NCBI RefSeq assembly: GCF_021864535.1
Contig: NZ_JAKJIC010000001.1
Location: 474,785-538,784 of the forward strand
Source of the DNA: Oryzibacter oryziterrae
GTDB lineage: Bacteria; Pseudomonadota; Alphaproteobacteria; Rhizobiales; Pleomorphomonadaceae
Reading direction: 5' to 3'
DNA length: 64,000 bases
Numbering within the stretch: position 1 is the first letter of the stretch; each line of letters opens with the position of its first letter. Under the pieces are notes generated by a model. The model saw only the letters and a list, made by a program, of their open reading frames with translations. It was not told the origin of the DNA and did not search any database. Made by a program: the position numbers and the translations under genes. This document shows, in pieces, positions 1 through 9,900 of the stretch.

Positions 1-880
1 CGCCCGACAGCCAGATGGGGCCGGCGCGCAGCTTGCCGCCGCCGGACTTGAGGTCTCCGCCCCGGGTGAGCGAGAGGTTGGCGTCGAAGCCGATGCCGCC
101 CGAGAACGAGCTGTCCGGACGCCCGGCAATCAGGGCGATGTCGGCAAGATCGAAGCCGTTGCTGCGGGCCGTCACCCCGAAGATGTCCTTGCCCTCTTCG
201 GGAAAGGTGACGGCGGTTTCAAGCGAGATGGGACCGTTCAGTCCCAGCGTCGTGGCTTGCAGGCCGACGCCGTCGCGGCCCTGGGCCTGGGCGGTGATCG
301 AGACGTTGGAGACGATGTCGCGCTGGGTTCGGCCAGGGACCTCGTCGCGAATGGTCAGCGCGCCGATCTCGAAATAGCTGAAATCGGCCCGACGTACCGC
401 GCCTTCCAGTCCGTTCAGCACCTGTTCGGCGGTGGGCAGGAGGATCTGCGGGCCGGTGGCGGTGATGAACAGCCGATCGATGGTGATGTGATCGACGCGC
501 GGCGTGCCGCCCAGCAGCGTCGACCAGGCGGTGCCGATCTCGATCTCGTTGACCGAGACGATCACGTCGTTGGGGCGTTCGAGGCGGACGTCGCGGACAT
601 AGAGTTCAGGCTTCAGATCCTCGGTCAGGCCGAAGCCGATGACACCCACGTCCACATTGGGGACGGTGGGCAGGCGTTGGGCCAGCTGGTCGCGCACGAA
701 GCCGGCGCCGATCTCGGTGAACAGCGGGCCATGCGACAGGCGCCAGACGAGGCCGCCACAGGCAAGACCGAGCGCCAGCAGCACCAGACACGCAAGCCGA
801 ACCAACCGGCGCCGCCAGCGGCCGGGGCGGAGAGCGGCAGATTCGGGATGGTCAGGCGCTGGTGCGGTGTGTTCTGTCAT
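1..880 (-). CDS. AsmA-like / DUF3971-type envelope protein, N-terminal part
   Basis: The gene reads leftward from ATG at 880 and leaves the window, so only the first 293 codons are present. Residues 1-25 are polar and arginine-rich. One hydrophobic segment follows at about 26-45 (LACLVLLALGLACGG), as expected for a protein anchored in the inner membrane with the rest in the periplasm. The remainder is beta-rich with repeated stretches such as VDHITIDRLFI and LTIRDEVPG, typical of AsmA-like/YhdP-like proteins implicated in outer-membrane lipid homeostasis. The family assignment rests on this overall pattern and not on catalytic residues. It is the host gene left of tRNA-Ser and appears intact up to the window edge. 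Confidence 0.6.
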   Translation of the reverse strand, partial: MTEHTAPAPDHPESAALRPGRWRRRLVRLACLVLLALGLACGGLVWRLSHGPLFTEIGAGFVRDQLAQRLPTVPNVDVGVIGFGLTEDLKPELYVRDVRLERPNDVIVSVNEIEIGTAWSTLLGGTPRVDHITIDRLFITATGPQILLPTAEQVLNGLEGAVRRADFSYFEIGALTIRDEVPGRTQRDIVSNVSITAQAQGRDGVGLQATTLGLNGPISLETAVTFPEEGKDIFGVTARSNGFDLADIALIAGRPDSSFSGGIGFDANLSLTRGGDLKSGGGKLRAGPIWLSG

Positions 881-1123
881 GAATCGGGTTCAAACTGCCC
901 GTCCCATATGCCCGCAATCGGCAGCGTTTTCCAGCACCGCCCGCGAGAATCCCCGCCGTTGCCGGCAAATCAACGGCATTGGCCGGCTGGAAGTCCGACT
1001 TTGTGCGCACCCTGCCCCCACAAGACGCCGCGCCCCGTTGACATCACGGGCGCGCATGCTAAGAGCACCGACACCGGGCGCAAAGCCCGATCCGCCCCGC
1101 CCTGACCGCCGCGGGACGCTTGT

Positions 1124-1211
1124 GGAAGGGTGGCCGAGCGGTTTAAGGCACCGGTCTTGAAAACCGGCGATGTGCAAGCATCCGTGGGTTCGAATCCCAC
1201 CCCTTCCGCCA
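1124..1211 (+). tRNA. tRNA-Ser (anticodon UGA)
   Basis: A full class II tRNA can be folded. The acceptor stem GGAAGGG pairs with CCCTTCC at 1201-1207, followed by G and an encoded CCA at 1209-1211. The anticodon stem CCGGT/ACCGG carries the loop CTTGAAA with anticodon TGA at 1158-1160. A long variable arm (GATG/CATC) marks it as serine, and the T arm is GTGGG-TTCGAAT-CCCAC. Its 3' end is the integration site of the island: the last 15 bases of the gene plus four more form the 19-bp repeat found again at 15632-15650. Confidence 0.97.
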
Positions 1212-1215
1212 AATC
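1197..1215 (+). repeat. attL: left 19-bp direct repeat within tRNA-Ser
   Basis: Sequence CCACCCCTTCCGCCAAATC is identical to 15632-15650. It covers the 3' half of the T stem end, the acceptor stem, the discriminator and CCA. The match stops exactly at both edges (next bases differ), defining the crossover region. The copy here restores a complete tRNA gene. Confidence 0.92.
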
Positions 1216-1844
1216 AAAAAAGCGCGTTCATAAAAATCATTAAAATCAATAAGTTAAATTTTAGCGCGACCATTTTGTTAGATGATTTGTTATGTGATTT
1301 GGTCGGCAGGAAAAGCGGTTTATGAGTGTGTGTATCGCGCGGCTGCTAGCGCCGCGTATCTCCCCAGCAATCTGATGGACCTTCTTGATCGGAGTGCCGG
1401 CCTTTGTCCGATTCTCGCGGAGACATGCTCGCACTCCCCAGACGGTAGCGATGGTTGCAGACGGGCCCCATGAGGTCAGCAAAACGCCCCAAGTTGGTAG
1501 CTTCAAGCTTGCAGCCGTTCTCTCAAAAGTAGCCGTTCCAGCAAAACAATCATTCGCCCCTGATGGGGCGGAAGGCGCACGGTCGAGGTGTCGCGTTTGG
1601 CCGATGACCACTCAAGATAAGGCGGGAGTTCACCCGTGGACGTTCTGGGAGTTGTTGGCAACGGACTATCTGAGAAGCAATATGCGTCTGAAGACCGATT
1701 CCACAGCCAAACAGTTAATGAGTATCTGTATCGGGCAAACCTGACCCGACCCCAGAGCAGGCTTCCTAGTAGCTGTTTGCCTGCCAGTCGCGCTGCATCG
1801 ATCGTCTAGCGAGAATCAACTCGAAAAAGGTTTTACGGTGACCA
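1216..1844. other. Island left end, no convincing gene
   Basis: Open frames of 116 codons (minus, 1261-1611) and 119 codons (plus, 1385-1744) overlap each other. Neither has a recognisable motif or a good ribosome site, and I regard both as doubtful. The stretch holds the 17-bp integrase-arm-like repeat at 1276-1292 and a GC-rich inverted repeat near 1337-1355 (CGCGGC / GCCGCG). It should contain the promoter of the first STAND gene. Confidence 0.5.
1276..1292 (+). repeat. 17-bp end repeat, left copy (possible integrase arm site)
   Basis: TGTTAGATGATTTGTTA occurs here, 61 bp inside the left attachment repeat, and again in the same orientation at 15526-15542 near the other end. Paired short repeats near both ends of a tRNA-integrated element are typical of integrase arm-binding sites. 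This role is inferred from position only. Confidence 0.55.
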
Positions 1845-4800
1845 ATGGCCGACGACGGTACTTCTGAAATCAGGCCCCATCTTGAGCAGATTCGGTCTTC
1901 ACTCTTGGCGCTCAAGCCCTCGGGGCCGGCTGGCTTTGAGGGCATACTGCGGCTTGCTCTGACCAAACTTACTGGCATCCCATTTCGACTGGCCGCGAGT
2001 GGGCTTCAAGGCGGGATGGATGGTGATGCCGCCTTGCCCAGAGATGCCGTCTGCTTTGAGGCCAAGCGCTATTCAGAAAGCCCGAAGCGTGAAACGGTTC
2101 TCACCAAGATCGCTGACTTAGCGCGTTCAAGAGGTGATGCAGATCGGCTGTGGGTATTAGGTGCAACGGTGGAAGTTAATGCGCAGCTTTCATCGGAGGT
2201 TACCCAGGACGGAGATCGCAACGCGATTTCTACCTTCGTGCTAGACTGGGTCTCTTCGCCTTTGCCACAGTTAGCCATCGCAATCGTTTCTGCGGGTGAC
2301 GAAGCTATAAATTTTCTGGTCGATAACTTCGATCCTGCAACTGGCCAAGAAATTTTAACTCGGGAAGCTCTTGTCGACGCTTTCAGCTCTGTTTCAGAAC
2401 ACCCGGATTTCGAAGTGACCTGCGAAAAGGTCAAGGAGAGCCTGAACGTCTCGAAGTTGGCATTCGCAAAGGCCATTGAGCAGAACTTAAAATGGAGAAA
2501 TGAGGTCTTTTGCTCGGCAAGGAAGGCGAGGATCACCTTAGGGCAAGCCATTGCTGTCTTGGAGGATCGGCAATTGCCGGGACTGCGACAAGAACTCCGT
2601 CAGAAAATCTCCGATAAGCTGAAGGTGTGCCAAGAACTCACCTTGCTCGGCGATGAAGGCCATGGCAAGTCCTGGCTCGCTGCGCAGATGTGCTCCAGCA
2701 CACCGGGTATGGGCGTGTTCCTGAGCTCCGAGAATTTTGAGGGAGTATCGGCCGACAACCTCGAAGAATTCCTGATCAACATGCTCATCAAGCAGTCAGG
2801 TGACATCTCGGATACTGCGCTCAGGCTCCGATGGAGCCATCGTCTTAAGGCATGGCAAGCTTCACCTCCTTTGGCGCAACTGCTGGTCATCGTCGATGGC
2901 ATTAATCAGCGACAGAGCTTGCCTTGGGGGCGTATCCTCAACGCGCTTCATTGCAAACTGCAAGAAATCGGGGCGCGCCTGGTTGTTACTGTGCGGCCGC
3001 AATTTTGGCACAGGACAGTTCTTCCAGGTTTGGACTTCAATCCGTCAGAAGTTCAGGTTCCGGAATGGTCCCCACAGGAGAGAGACGCTCTGCTCACCCA
3101 CCACGGTATAGTTCAGGATTGGCTTGACGACGCCACCCGCAAAACCCTTTGCAATCCTAGGCTTCTCGGTGTCGCGATACAGACACTGCCGCGCCGCGAG
3201 CCAAATGCATGGAAAGGGCTGACGACGGATCGGATTTTGATGGAGCACCTTCGATCCTCGCAGCGAGAGAACTTCGAAGCTGAGCCGTTCGCTGAGCTGA
3301 CTAGGCGACTTAGCCAACATGCCGTCGAGGTGGTGGAACGGGTAACGGCTTCAAGAAAAGCACTTCCCCAGCACTTTCAGGCGGACGCAAATGCTGTGAT
3401 CGAAACGCGATTCTTTCGTTCGATTGAAGGCCCCGGCGATCTATATGAGCTTCGGAACGAGGGTCTCACACTTGCTCTCGGGTTTGCTTTGGTGGATCAG
3501 CTTTGGCGAGCCAATATAGAAGGACACAGCCTATCTGAACGGGTGGTTCAACTCATTGAACCTATCAATGCCATCGACCGGACGGCGGATGTTGTTTTCG
3601 CAGCTTTGCTCGTCTGCGCGCTCGATGATACATTCCGCTTTCACAGGGATATTTTTGCGGCTTCGCTTGATGCATTCGCTAACCTTCAGAACATCCCCGA
3701 CCAACGTTTTGAAGAGTTTGTTGAGATTGTGAAGCACCAGCCTACGGCCTTTCTTGAGGTCGTGGAAAGGCTCCTCCTTGAACGAGGACAGCGGATCAAT
3801 CACGACTGGTTCTATCACGCGACGTTCGAGGTCGCGTCCAGTGAAGTGGGAAGATCGGCTGCAGAAAGCGCAATCCGCCGTTGGCTACATTGTTACAATA
3901 AGTCTCCAGAGACCCAGACCAGCCGCTATCACCCTCGTCAAGAGGCCGAGTATGAGAAGAGCCTGAAAGAAAAACGGGACCACATTGAACAGACTTTGGC
4001 CAGCTTCTCTCCCTTTGAAAAACAACTTCTGAGCCGAATGATAGAAGTTGCGGGGGAGCCGGACAGGTTGATCACACTAGCACTTGAGTTGTTGGCGAGT
4101 CGGTCGCTTGCCGCATTTTCCGATTGCTTTGTTGCTATGGGAATGGCATTCGCCCTCGATTCCGGGCTGTATTCTTGCCGAAAGGCGTTTCAACAATTAA
4201 CTACTTTCAACAGAGTCGAGCGGTCCGCAGCCCGCCACGCGTTCCACAAGGCGCTGGAACCGCTTCGATCCAGGGAAACCTCGCGAGGCGGCCAGTGGAC
4301 CGTTGTCCGTATGCTCTATGCGACGGGGAATGAAGCGGATGCGGCTGAAGCACAAGACATATCGCTCCCTTTGAAAAGGGAGTGGGCTTTGTTCGAGGCA
4401 CCGGACCCGAAGAGATGGCGCCAAGTCAAAGCCGCTGATCCTCTTGCTCAACTTCCATCAGATTTTGAGATAGAGATCGACCATTTCAAAGCACTCAACC
4501 CAGCAAAAATGCTGGACACCCTTTGGTCTGGCGGAGAATATAATGATTACGAAGAGTTCCTTCCTATGGCCTGTAGGTTCGCCCCTGCCGAAGCCTACGC
4601 TAAGGCGCGTAGCATCATGGCGGGACTACTTGAACGGGAGGGTTTCCCGCTTAGACAGTTGATTTTGAATAGCGAGGACCGTATTCCGCTGGTTCAGTGG
4701 GACTTGGCGCGGGCTTTTGTTAAGCGGATCGTTGAGACTGATGTCATTGAAACAATCCCCGAGCAGGACCGGCAAGTTTGCCGGTGGCTTGCGTATTATA

Positions 4801-6410
4801 CTGTAGCGGCTCGGCTTTCAGCGGAGGAGCAACTCAGGTGCATGAAGGGTGACGCCTTCGGGGACACCTACACCTTGTCTGTCATTCCAGCCATGAAGGA
4901 TCAGCCGACGGAGAACATAACTGACGCGCTGAATGAGGTCCTGGCTAGGAATGATGAGAAAGCCGCATTCCGGATATTGTCGACTGCACTGTATGGTGGC
5001 ACCGAAATATCTCCTTCTCTCGAAGAGCAAATTCTTGAGTGTTCTATCCACCAAAGCGCGATGCTACGCGCAATGGCTTTTCAACACGCCGTTGTGAACA
5101 ATCTGCGTGTTGTCAGAGACGAGCATGTTAAGAGCTTGTGGACTTCAGAGCGCGCCGAGAACGGCCCCTACGAAAGCTGGTATGGCTCCGCATTGTTGAT
5201 CGAGGCCTGCGCTTATGGCGAGTTATCCATTGATGAACTATTGAAGCGCATTGACCATGAGACGTGGTTCGCAGCTGCCGCTCGGCTGGGTGGGAAATTT
5301 ACCATACCGATGGCAAGTTGCTTTGCTCATCGACTAAGGGGGGGCGTGGCAAAGGCAGGAGGGATTCCAGTTCCTCAAGCAGATCTGACTTTCTCAATGA
5401 CAGATTTTGCGCCGTATCCTTTCCTTTCCGTAGATGAGACAGAGAGAGATACAGAGCGGTTCCCTAAGCAGAAGAGCCTATCTGACGTTCTCGGCGGCGA
5501 GGACAAGTTCGAGGAAACGCGCGATCGTTTGCATCAGGTAGCGAAGTTGTTTCTCGACAGCCTTAAAGAATCCGATGCGCGGTTGCTCCTGCAACGTATC
5601 ACCATTGAAGACCTTCAACATCTTGTTCTGACTGTTCCTTCGATACTGCCGGATTTGGTCGCAATCATCGAGCGGGCCGACAAATCACAAATGGTTTGGC
5701 TGAAAAATTTGGCCTTCGCCATAGCAAAGCTCATATCGACAGACGAGCCGGACAAAGCCGCTTCGATCCTGCGGCGAGCTCTGGCCTCGCCGGGTTTTGT
5801 TACGCAGGCCTTGGGAGACGATCTGACGCTAGAGCACGCGGCTATTTGGGGGGCTGCGCGCTCTGAACCCATAGTGAGCCTCTGGCGAGAACGTCTTTTC
5901 GGCGCTGCCAACGATGCGATCCTGGCGAGAGAGGTGTTGGCCGCCGAACGCTTCGGCGCCGCTGGATATATACGTGATTTGGTCTTCGATCTGACCGCAA
6001 GCGTGGACAGCTTGGACCATGCATACGCCGCCACAATTGCCAGCTTCTCATCTCAAAGCAACGAAATGGTGGAGGCAATCCAGCGGCACGTGAAAAACGT
6101 CAGCTTATCTGGCGAAGCAGCAAAAGCCGCAATGTCATCTCATCAGGCCGCTCAATGGGCTGAAAAATGGATTGTTGACATGTGGGACGCCCGAGCGCCC
6201 GAGGAATTCTGGAGGTGCTTGATCATCGCCAAGACCTGCATGGACGCCCGGGTGTCAACCAAACCAAGACCCAACACTCTTTGGGCGCAGTATGCACCCG
6301 TGTTCCACTATGTGCGGAAAGCCGCCTTGAAAGAACGGACTAAGGAGCGAGAAAAAAAGTTGCTCGGAATGGACGCGCCTGACGCAATTTTCATCACCTT
6401 GCCAGTGTAG
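1845..6410 (+). CDS. Avs-like STAND NTPase with N-terminal PD-(D/E)XK nuclease domain
   Basis: A 1521-aa soluble protein. Residues about 25-110 look like a restriction-endonuclease-like fold: E32 in a helix, G-G-M-D-G-D at 57-61, then C-F-E-A-K-R-Y with E72 and K74, giving the E...D...ExK catalytic pattern. Residues about 260-400 form a P-loop NTPase: Walker A GDEGHGKS (269-276), Walker B LLVIVDG (346-352) and a V-T-V-R-P sensor-like stretch near 384. The remaining roughly 1000 residues are helix-rich and would be the sensor region. Size and order match antiviral STAND (Avs-type) proteins, which detect a phage protein, oligomerise and cut DNA. Start: GGTGA lies three bases before ATG. It is AT-richer than the chromosome and is followed, after a 502-bp gap, by a second protein of the same architecture but unrelated-looking sequence. 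Antiphage function is inferred. Confidence 0.75.
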   Translation: MADDGTSEIRPHLEQIRSSLLALKPSGPAGFEGILRLALTKLTGIPFRLAASGLQGGMDGDAALPRDAVCFEAKRYSESPKRETVLTKIADLARSRGDADRLWVLGATVEVNAQLSSEVTQDGDRNAISTFVLDWVSSPLPQLAIAIVSAGDEAINFLVDNFDPATGQEILTREALVDAFSSVSEHPDFEVTCEKVKESLNVSKLAFAKAIEQNLKWRNEVFCSARKARITLGQAIAVLEDRQLPGLRQELRQKISDKLKVCQELTLLGDEGHGKSWLAAQMCSSTPGMGVFLSSENFEGVSADNLEEFLINMLIKQSGDISDTALRLRWSHRLKAWQASPPLAQLLVIVDGINQRQSLPWGRILNALHCKLQEIGARLVVTVRPQFWHRTVLPGLDFNPSEVQVPEWSPQERDALLTHHGIVQDWLDDATRKTLCNPRLLGVAIQTLPRREPNAWKGLTTDRILMEHLRSSQRENFEAEPFAELTRRLSQHAVEVVERVTASRKALPQHFQADANAVIETRFFRSIEGPGDLYELRNEGLTLALGFALVDQLWRANIEGHSLSERVVQLIEPINAIDRTADVVFAALLVCALDDTFRFHRDIFAASLDAFANLQNIPDQRFEEFVEIVKHQPTAFLEVVERLLLERGQRINHDWFYHATFEVASSEVGRSAAESAIRRWLHCYNKSPETQTSRYHPRQEAEYEKSLKEKRDHIEQTLASFSPFEKQLLSRMIEVAGEPDRLITLALELLASRSLAAFSDCFVAMGMAFALDSGLYSCRKAFQQLTTFNRVERSAARHAFHKALEPLRSRETSRGGQWTVVRMLYATGNEADAAEAQDISLPLKREWALFEAPDPKRWRQVKAADPLAQLPSDFEIEIDHFKALNPAKMLDTLWSGGEYNDYEEFLPMACRFAPAEAYAKARSIMAGLLEREGFPLRQLILNSEDRIPLVQWDLARAFVKRIVETDVIETIPEQDRQVCRWLAYYTVAARLSAEEQLRCMKGDAFGDTYTLSVIPAMKDQPTENITDALNEVLARNDEKAAFRILSTALYGGTEISPSLEEQILECSIHQSAMLRAMAFQHAVVNNLRVVRDEHVKSLWTSERAENGPYESWYGSALLIEACAYGELSIDELLKRIDHETWFAAAARLGGKFTIPMASCFAHRLRGGVAKAGGIPVPQADLTFSMTDFAPYPFLSVDETERDTERFPKQKSLSDVLGGEDKFEETRDRLHQVAKLFLDSLKESDARLLLQRITIEDLQHLVLTVPSILPDLVAIIERADKSQMVWLKNLAFAIAKLISTDEPDKAASILRRALASPGFVTQALGDDLTLEHAAIWGAARSEPIVSLWRERLFGAANDAILAREVLAAERFGAAGYIRDLVFDLTASVDSLDHAYAATIASFSSQSNEMVEAIQRHVKNVSLSGEAAKAAMSSHQAAQWAEKWIVDMWDARAPEEFWRCLIIAKTCMDARVSTKPRPNTLWAQYAPVFHYVRKAALKERTKEREKKLLGMDAPDAIFITLPV

Positions 6411-6912
6411 CTTGAAGACTGAATTCATCTGGCTGCGTTGCAGAAACAATTGGTGAATGACTGTAGCCAGTAGGCCGGGACTTGTGTTCAACCGCGCTTG
6501 GTTCAGAGAACCGGCTCGGGCCGGAAGCGGCCATGTGACTCTCTCTCGTAAATGTCTGCTATGCTATGGGTAGTCTCAGGAGCCTACCTTCCGCTCCCAG
6601 CCCCAAGGCTGCCGCTTCGCCCCATTTTCGGTCGAAGAGGACGGTTTCATGTCTACCTTAGCAGACATCGTATCGGCAACGGCGTCACGTCGCCCAACCT
6701 GCTCTGGAAGGATGCGCTTCCGCCAATACACCCTATTTATTGGGGGACATTGTCGTGAATGGTGACCTGAGGCGCAATCACTCTGTTGCATCCCTGCGCT
6801 GTATAGTTACATTTCATCGACCATTTGGGAACAAGGCAGCACCAATTGTGTACCATTACTTGACTGGCTAGGTGCTCCTGACAGCCGGATGCGATATCGA
6901 GGAAACCACTCT
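6411..6912. other. Gap between the two STAND genes, possible 38-codon ORF
   Basis: No established gene. A short frame at 6649-6765 (38 aa, starts MSTLADIVSATASRR) has GAGGA eight bases before its ATG, the only well-placed ribosome site here. It is cysteine- and arginine-containing with no family resemblance. The gap is long enough for a separate promoter for the second STAND gene, so the two need not be co-transcribed. Confidence 0.4.
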
Positions 6913-9900
6913 ATGAGCGGGCGTGGAACTGCTGCCGGCGTTGTATTTCAAGCGGAAGTGGGCGCCTATACTGCCGCCTTCATCCTTGGGGAAAGGCCAA
7001 CTTCCCGGCTGAGCACGGGGCTACCGGGCAACCCCATTAAAGTTAATTTCGAAACACCGACTGCGGTCGACGACGTTGTGGTTCGGACGGACGTCGGAGA
7101 AATATATGTGCAAGCAAAACGCAACATTTCGTTGTCGGCGAAAGCAGATAGCGATTTGGCTTCGGTTGCAGATCAATTCGTACGCCAGTTCCGTGCCGGG
7201 GTGCTTGATAGCGGAGTTCGTCGTGGTCTCGATGTTGCGCGCGACCGGCTCCTCCTCGTTGTCGAAGAAGACACCAGCGATACTATCATTATTCACCTCA
7301 AGGAAGTACTCGATCGGCAAAGAACATTAGCTGCGACGGCGCTTCCCGAAAGTCTAAAATCTGCGCTTTCAACGTTCTCGGCACATGTCGACCGCGCATG
7401 GCTGGCTTCTGCTGGCACGCCGATCACAGATGCGGAGAGAACCGCCATTCTTCGCGTATGTGCCGTTGCATCGATAACTGACGCGTCACGACAACTCTCT
7501 GAGGAAGCGCTGCGTGATGCTGTCGAAAGGCCCGGCAGTGAAACAGCCGCGATGGATATTCTCGTCACGTGGGCAGCAAATGCATCCGCGAACGGAACAG
7601 GGGGCGACGCTGCCGCTATCAGACTTGCCTTATCGGCGAAAATTTCGTTGGCCTCGCCGCCGAGCTACCGTGCCGATGTGACCAAGCTCCTTGCCTACAG
7701 CGCGGCGACAATGAGCCGGCTCGAACGGTTTGCCTCGCTCCGAACGCCGGAGGGCATTGTCACTATCCCAAGGCCCATTACTGCCGCCGTTGCATCGGCC
7801 GCAGCCACTTCCAGTCTTGCGATCACTGGCGAACCCGGCGCCGGCAAATCAGCCGTGATTTACGAGACAGCGAAGCAGCTCCCCGCAGGATCGGCGATAG
7901 TTCTCGCTGTTGAGGCGAGCGCAACGTCATTCGACGCATTGCGCGGGGAGATCGGCCTTCAGCACCCCCTCGTTGAGGTGCTCGCAACCCTGCCGGGAGC
8001 GAGGCCTGGCTACCTATTTCTCGACGCGCTCGATGCAGTGCGCGGCGGAGCGGCAGAGGCCACCTATCGAAAGCTCGTCGAGGCGGTTTCGGCAATGCCT
8101 GGATGGCGAGTAGTCGCTTCAGTGCGCACCTTTGACTTGCGCCTTGGCAGAGAGTGGCAACGGGTGTTCCGCGGGAACCCACCCGATGCGAACTGCGCGC
8201 ACGCAGGATTTCCAACGGTACGGCATGTGCATGTCGGCGTACTTAGCGCCACCGAGATTGCGCACGTCACTGGTTTTTCGCCTTCCATCGCAACTGCAAT
8301 TGCGGCGGGCGGATCGAAACTGGCCACGCTTGCGACGAATCCGTTTAACCTCGCCTTGCTGGGCGACCTCCTTACTGGTGGGGTAACTGCCGCAGCACTT
8401 TCGAGCGTCGGGACACGTGGTGAGCTTCTCGCACGCTACTGGGACGAGCGAATCACAGAGCTTGGCATTGCTGCCACAGTGACGCTCGGTAGCTTGGTCG
8501 ACTTGATGGTGCATGCCCGTTCCGTCGACATTCCCGTTACCAAAGTGCCGGTTCTGGCAGCCACGACTGTCGATTACCTGCAACATGCAGGTGTTTTGAC
8601 CGAAGAACTGTCCCTCCGCATAGCTTTCCGGCACCATGTCTTGTTCGACTACGCAGTCGCAAGGCTCTTGTTGATGCCCGACAGGAATGTCGCCCGTTCG
8701 TTTTTCGGTCGTGCATCGGGCGCGGGGCTCCTGATCTCTCCGGCAGTCGGCTATTGGGTCGAGGGTCTCAAAGCGGCAATCTCTGCGGATGAGTTTTGGA
8801 GGTTTGCTGTCTCACTGATCGGCGATGGCGCTATCGACCCAATTATCAAGGTCGAGTTCGCTCGGCTTGTCGTCGAGTCCGTCAAAGATGGCGACAGCTT
8901 AGGTTCTCTTCTAAAGGCTTTGCCAGCCGACGACACGACCGGTGGGCGTCCCTTCCAGCATCTCGTCGGATCATTGCTGACCAAGGCTCATCACGGCCAA
9001 CCGATTGTTGTGGGGCCATGGGCGGAGCTGCTTGGTTGGATGGTGTCGCCGGGCGACTCTCAGATTGGCGGTATGGCCGCTCTCATAGGTAAGCTCATTG
9101 ACGCTAGTCCTGATTCCACGTCCCTCGCCGCGCTCGGCAAAGCAAGCCGTGTCGTCTTCGACTGGATGTCTCAAACCGACGACCGCATTAGCTGGCTAGC
9201 GCCACGCGTGATTACCTTCGTCGCGCAGACATTCGGCACTGATCCAGCGGCATCCGGTTCTCGTCTTCGTCAGGTTCTTGAAGGCGATCGTTTCACCCGC
9301 GTGGGATACAAAGAAGTTCCTTGGCTATCGCGCGCGACACTACACATAGCCCCCCACGACGAAGACCTGGTTGTTTCTCTGTTCTCGCGCGTCTTCCGGG
9401 GGGGCGACTTTAGCCGCGACCAAGTCACATCAATCGGCAGCAGTTGGATCCTCCCAATGAGTTCAAATGCCGCCCAAGACTTCGGGATGGCGACACACTC
9501 TTTGTGTCAAGACTTTCCTGCGCTCTTGCGCTACCATCCACGGTTGGCGTTCCGAGCCCTTGCGGTATCTTTTGCCGGAGAACGTGACAAGGACCATGCG
9601 CCAAGCGATCCTAGCCGCCTCAGGTTGATGCCACTGAACGGCGTTAATTACGGCTTTGAGGAGGACTGGAGCTACATCTGGGCAGGGGATATCGATACCG
9701 ATACTTACCACGATATAGCAAAACTCTACCAAGCCACAACGACCTGGTTCGCTTCTGCCAATGAGCCGTCGCTATGCAGCGACATTCCGGCACTTCTCCT
9801 GAGCGAGACTTCGATATCACTCGTCTGGCGCACGCTGTTTGATCTGGGGACGATCAAGCCACGAGAGTTGGGCCTGAAGATCTGGCGTACAGCTGCAAGC

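Noticed and set aside
257..1105. 282-codon open frame on the plus strand across the AsmA-like gene
   Set aside because: Antisense to a frame with a good membrane anchor and beta-rich sequence.
1385..1744. 119-codon plus frame at the left end of the island
   Set aside because: No motif, no ribosome site, and an equally long frame overlaps it on the other strand.
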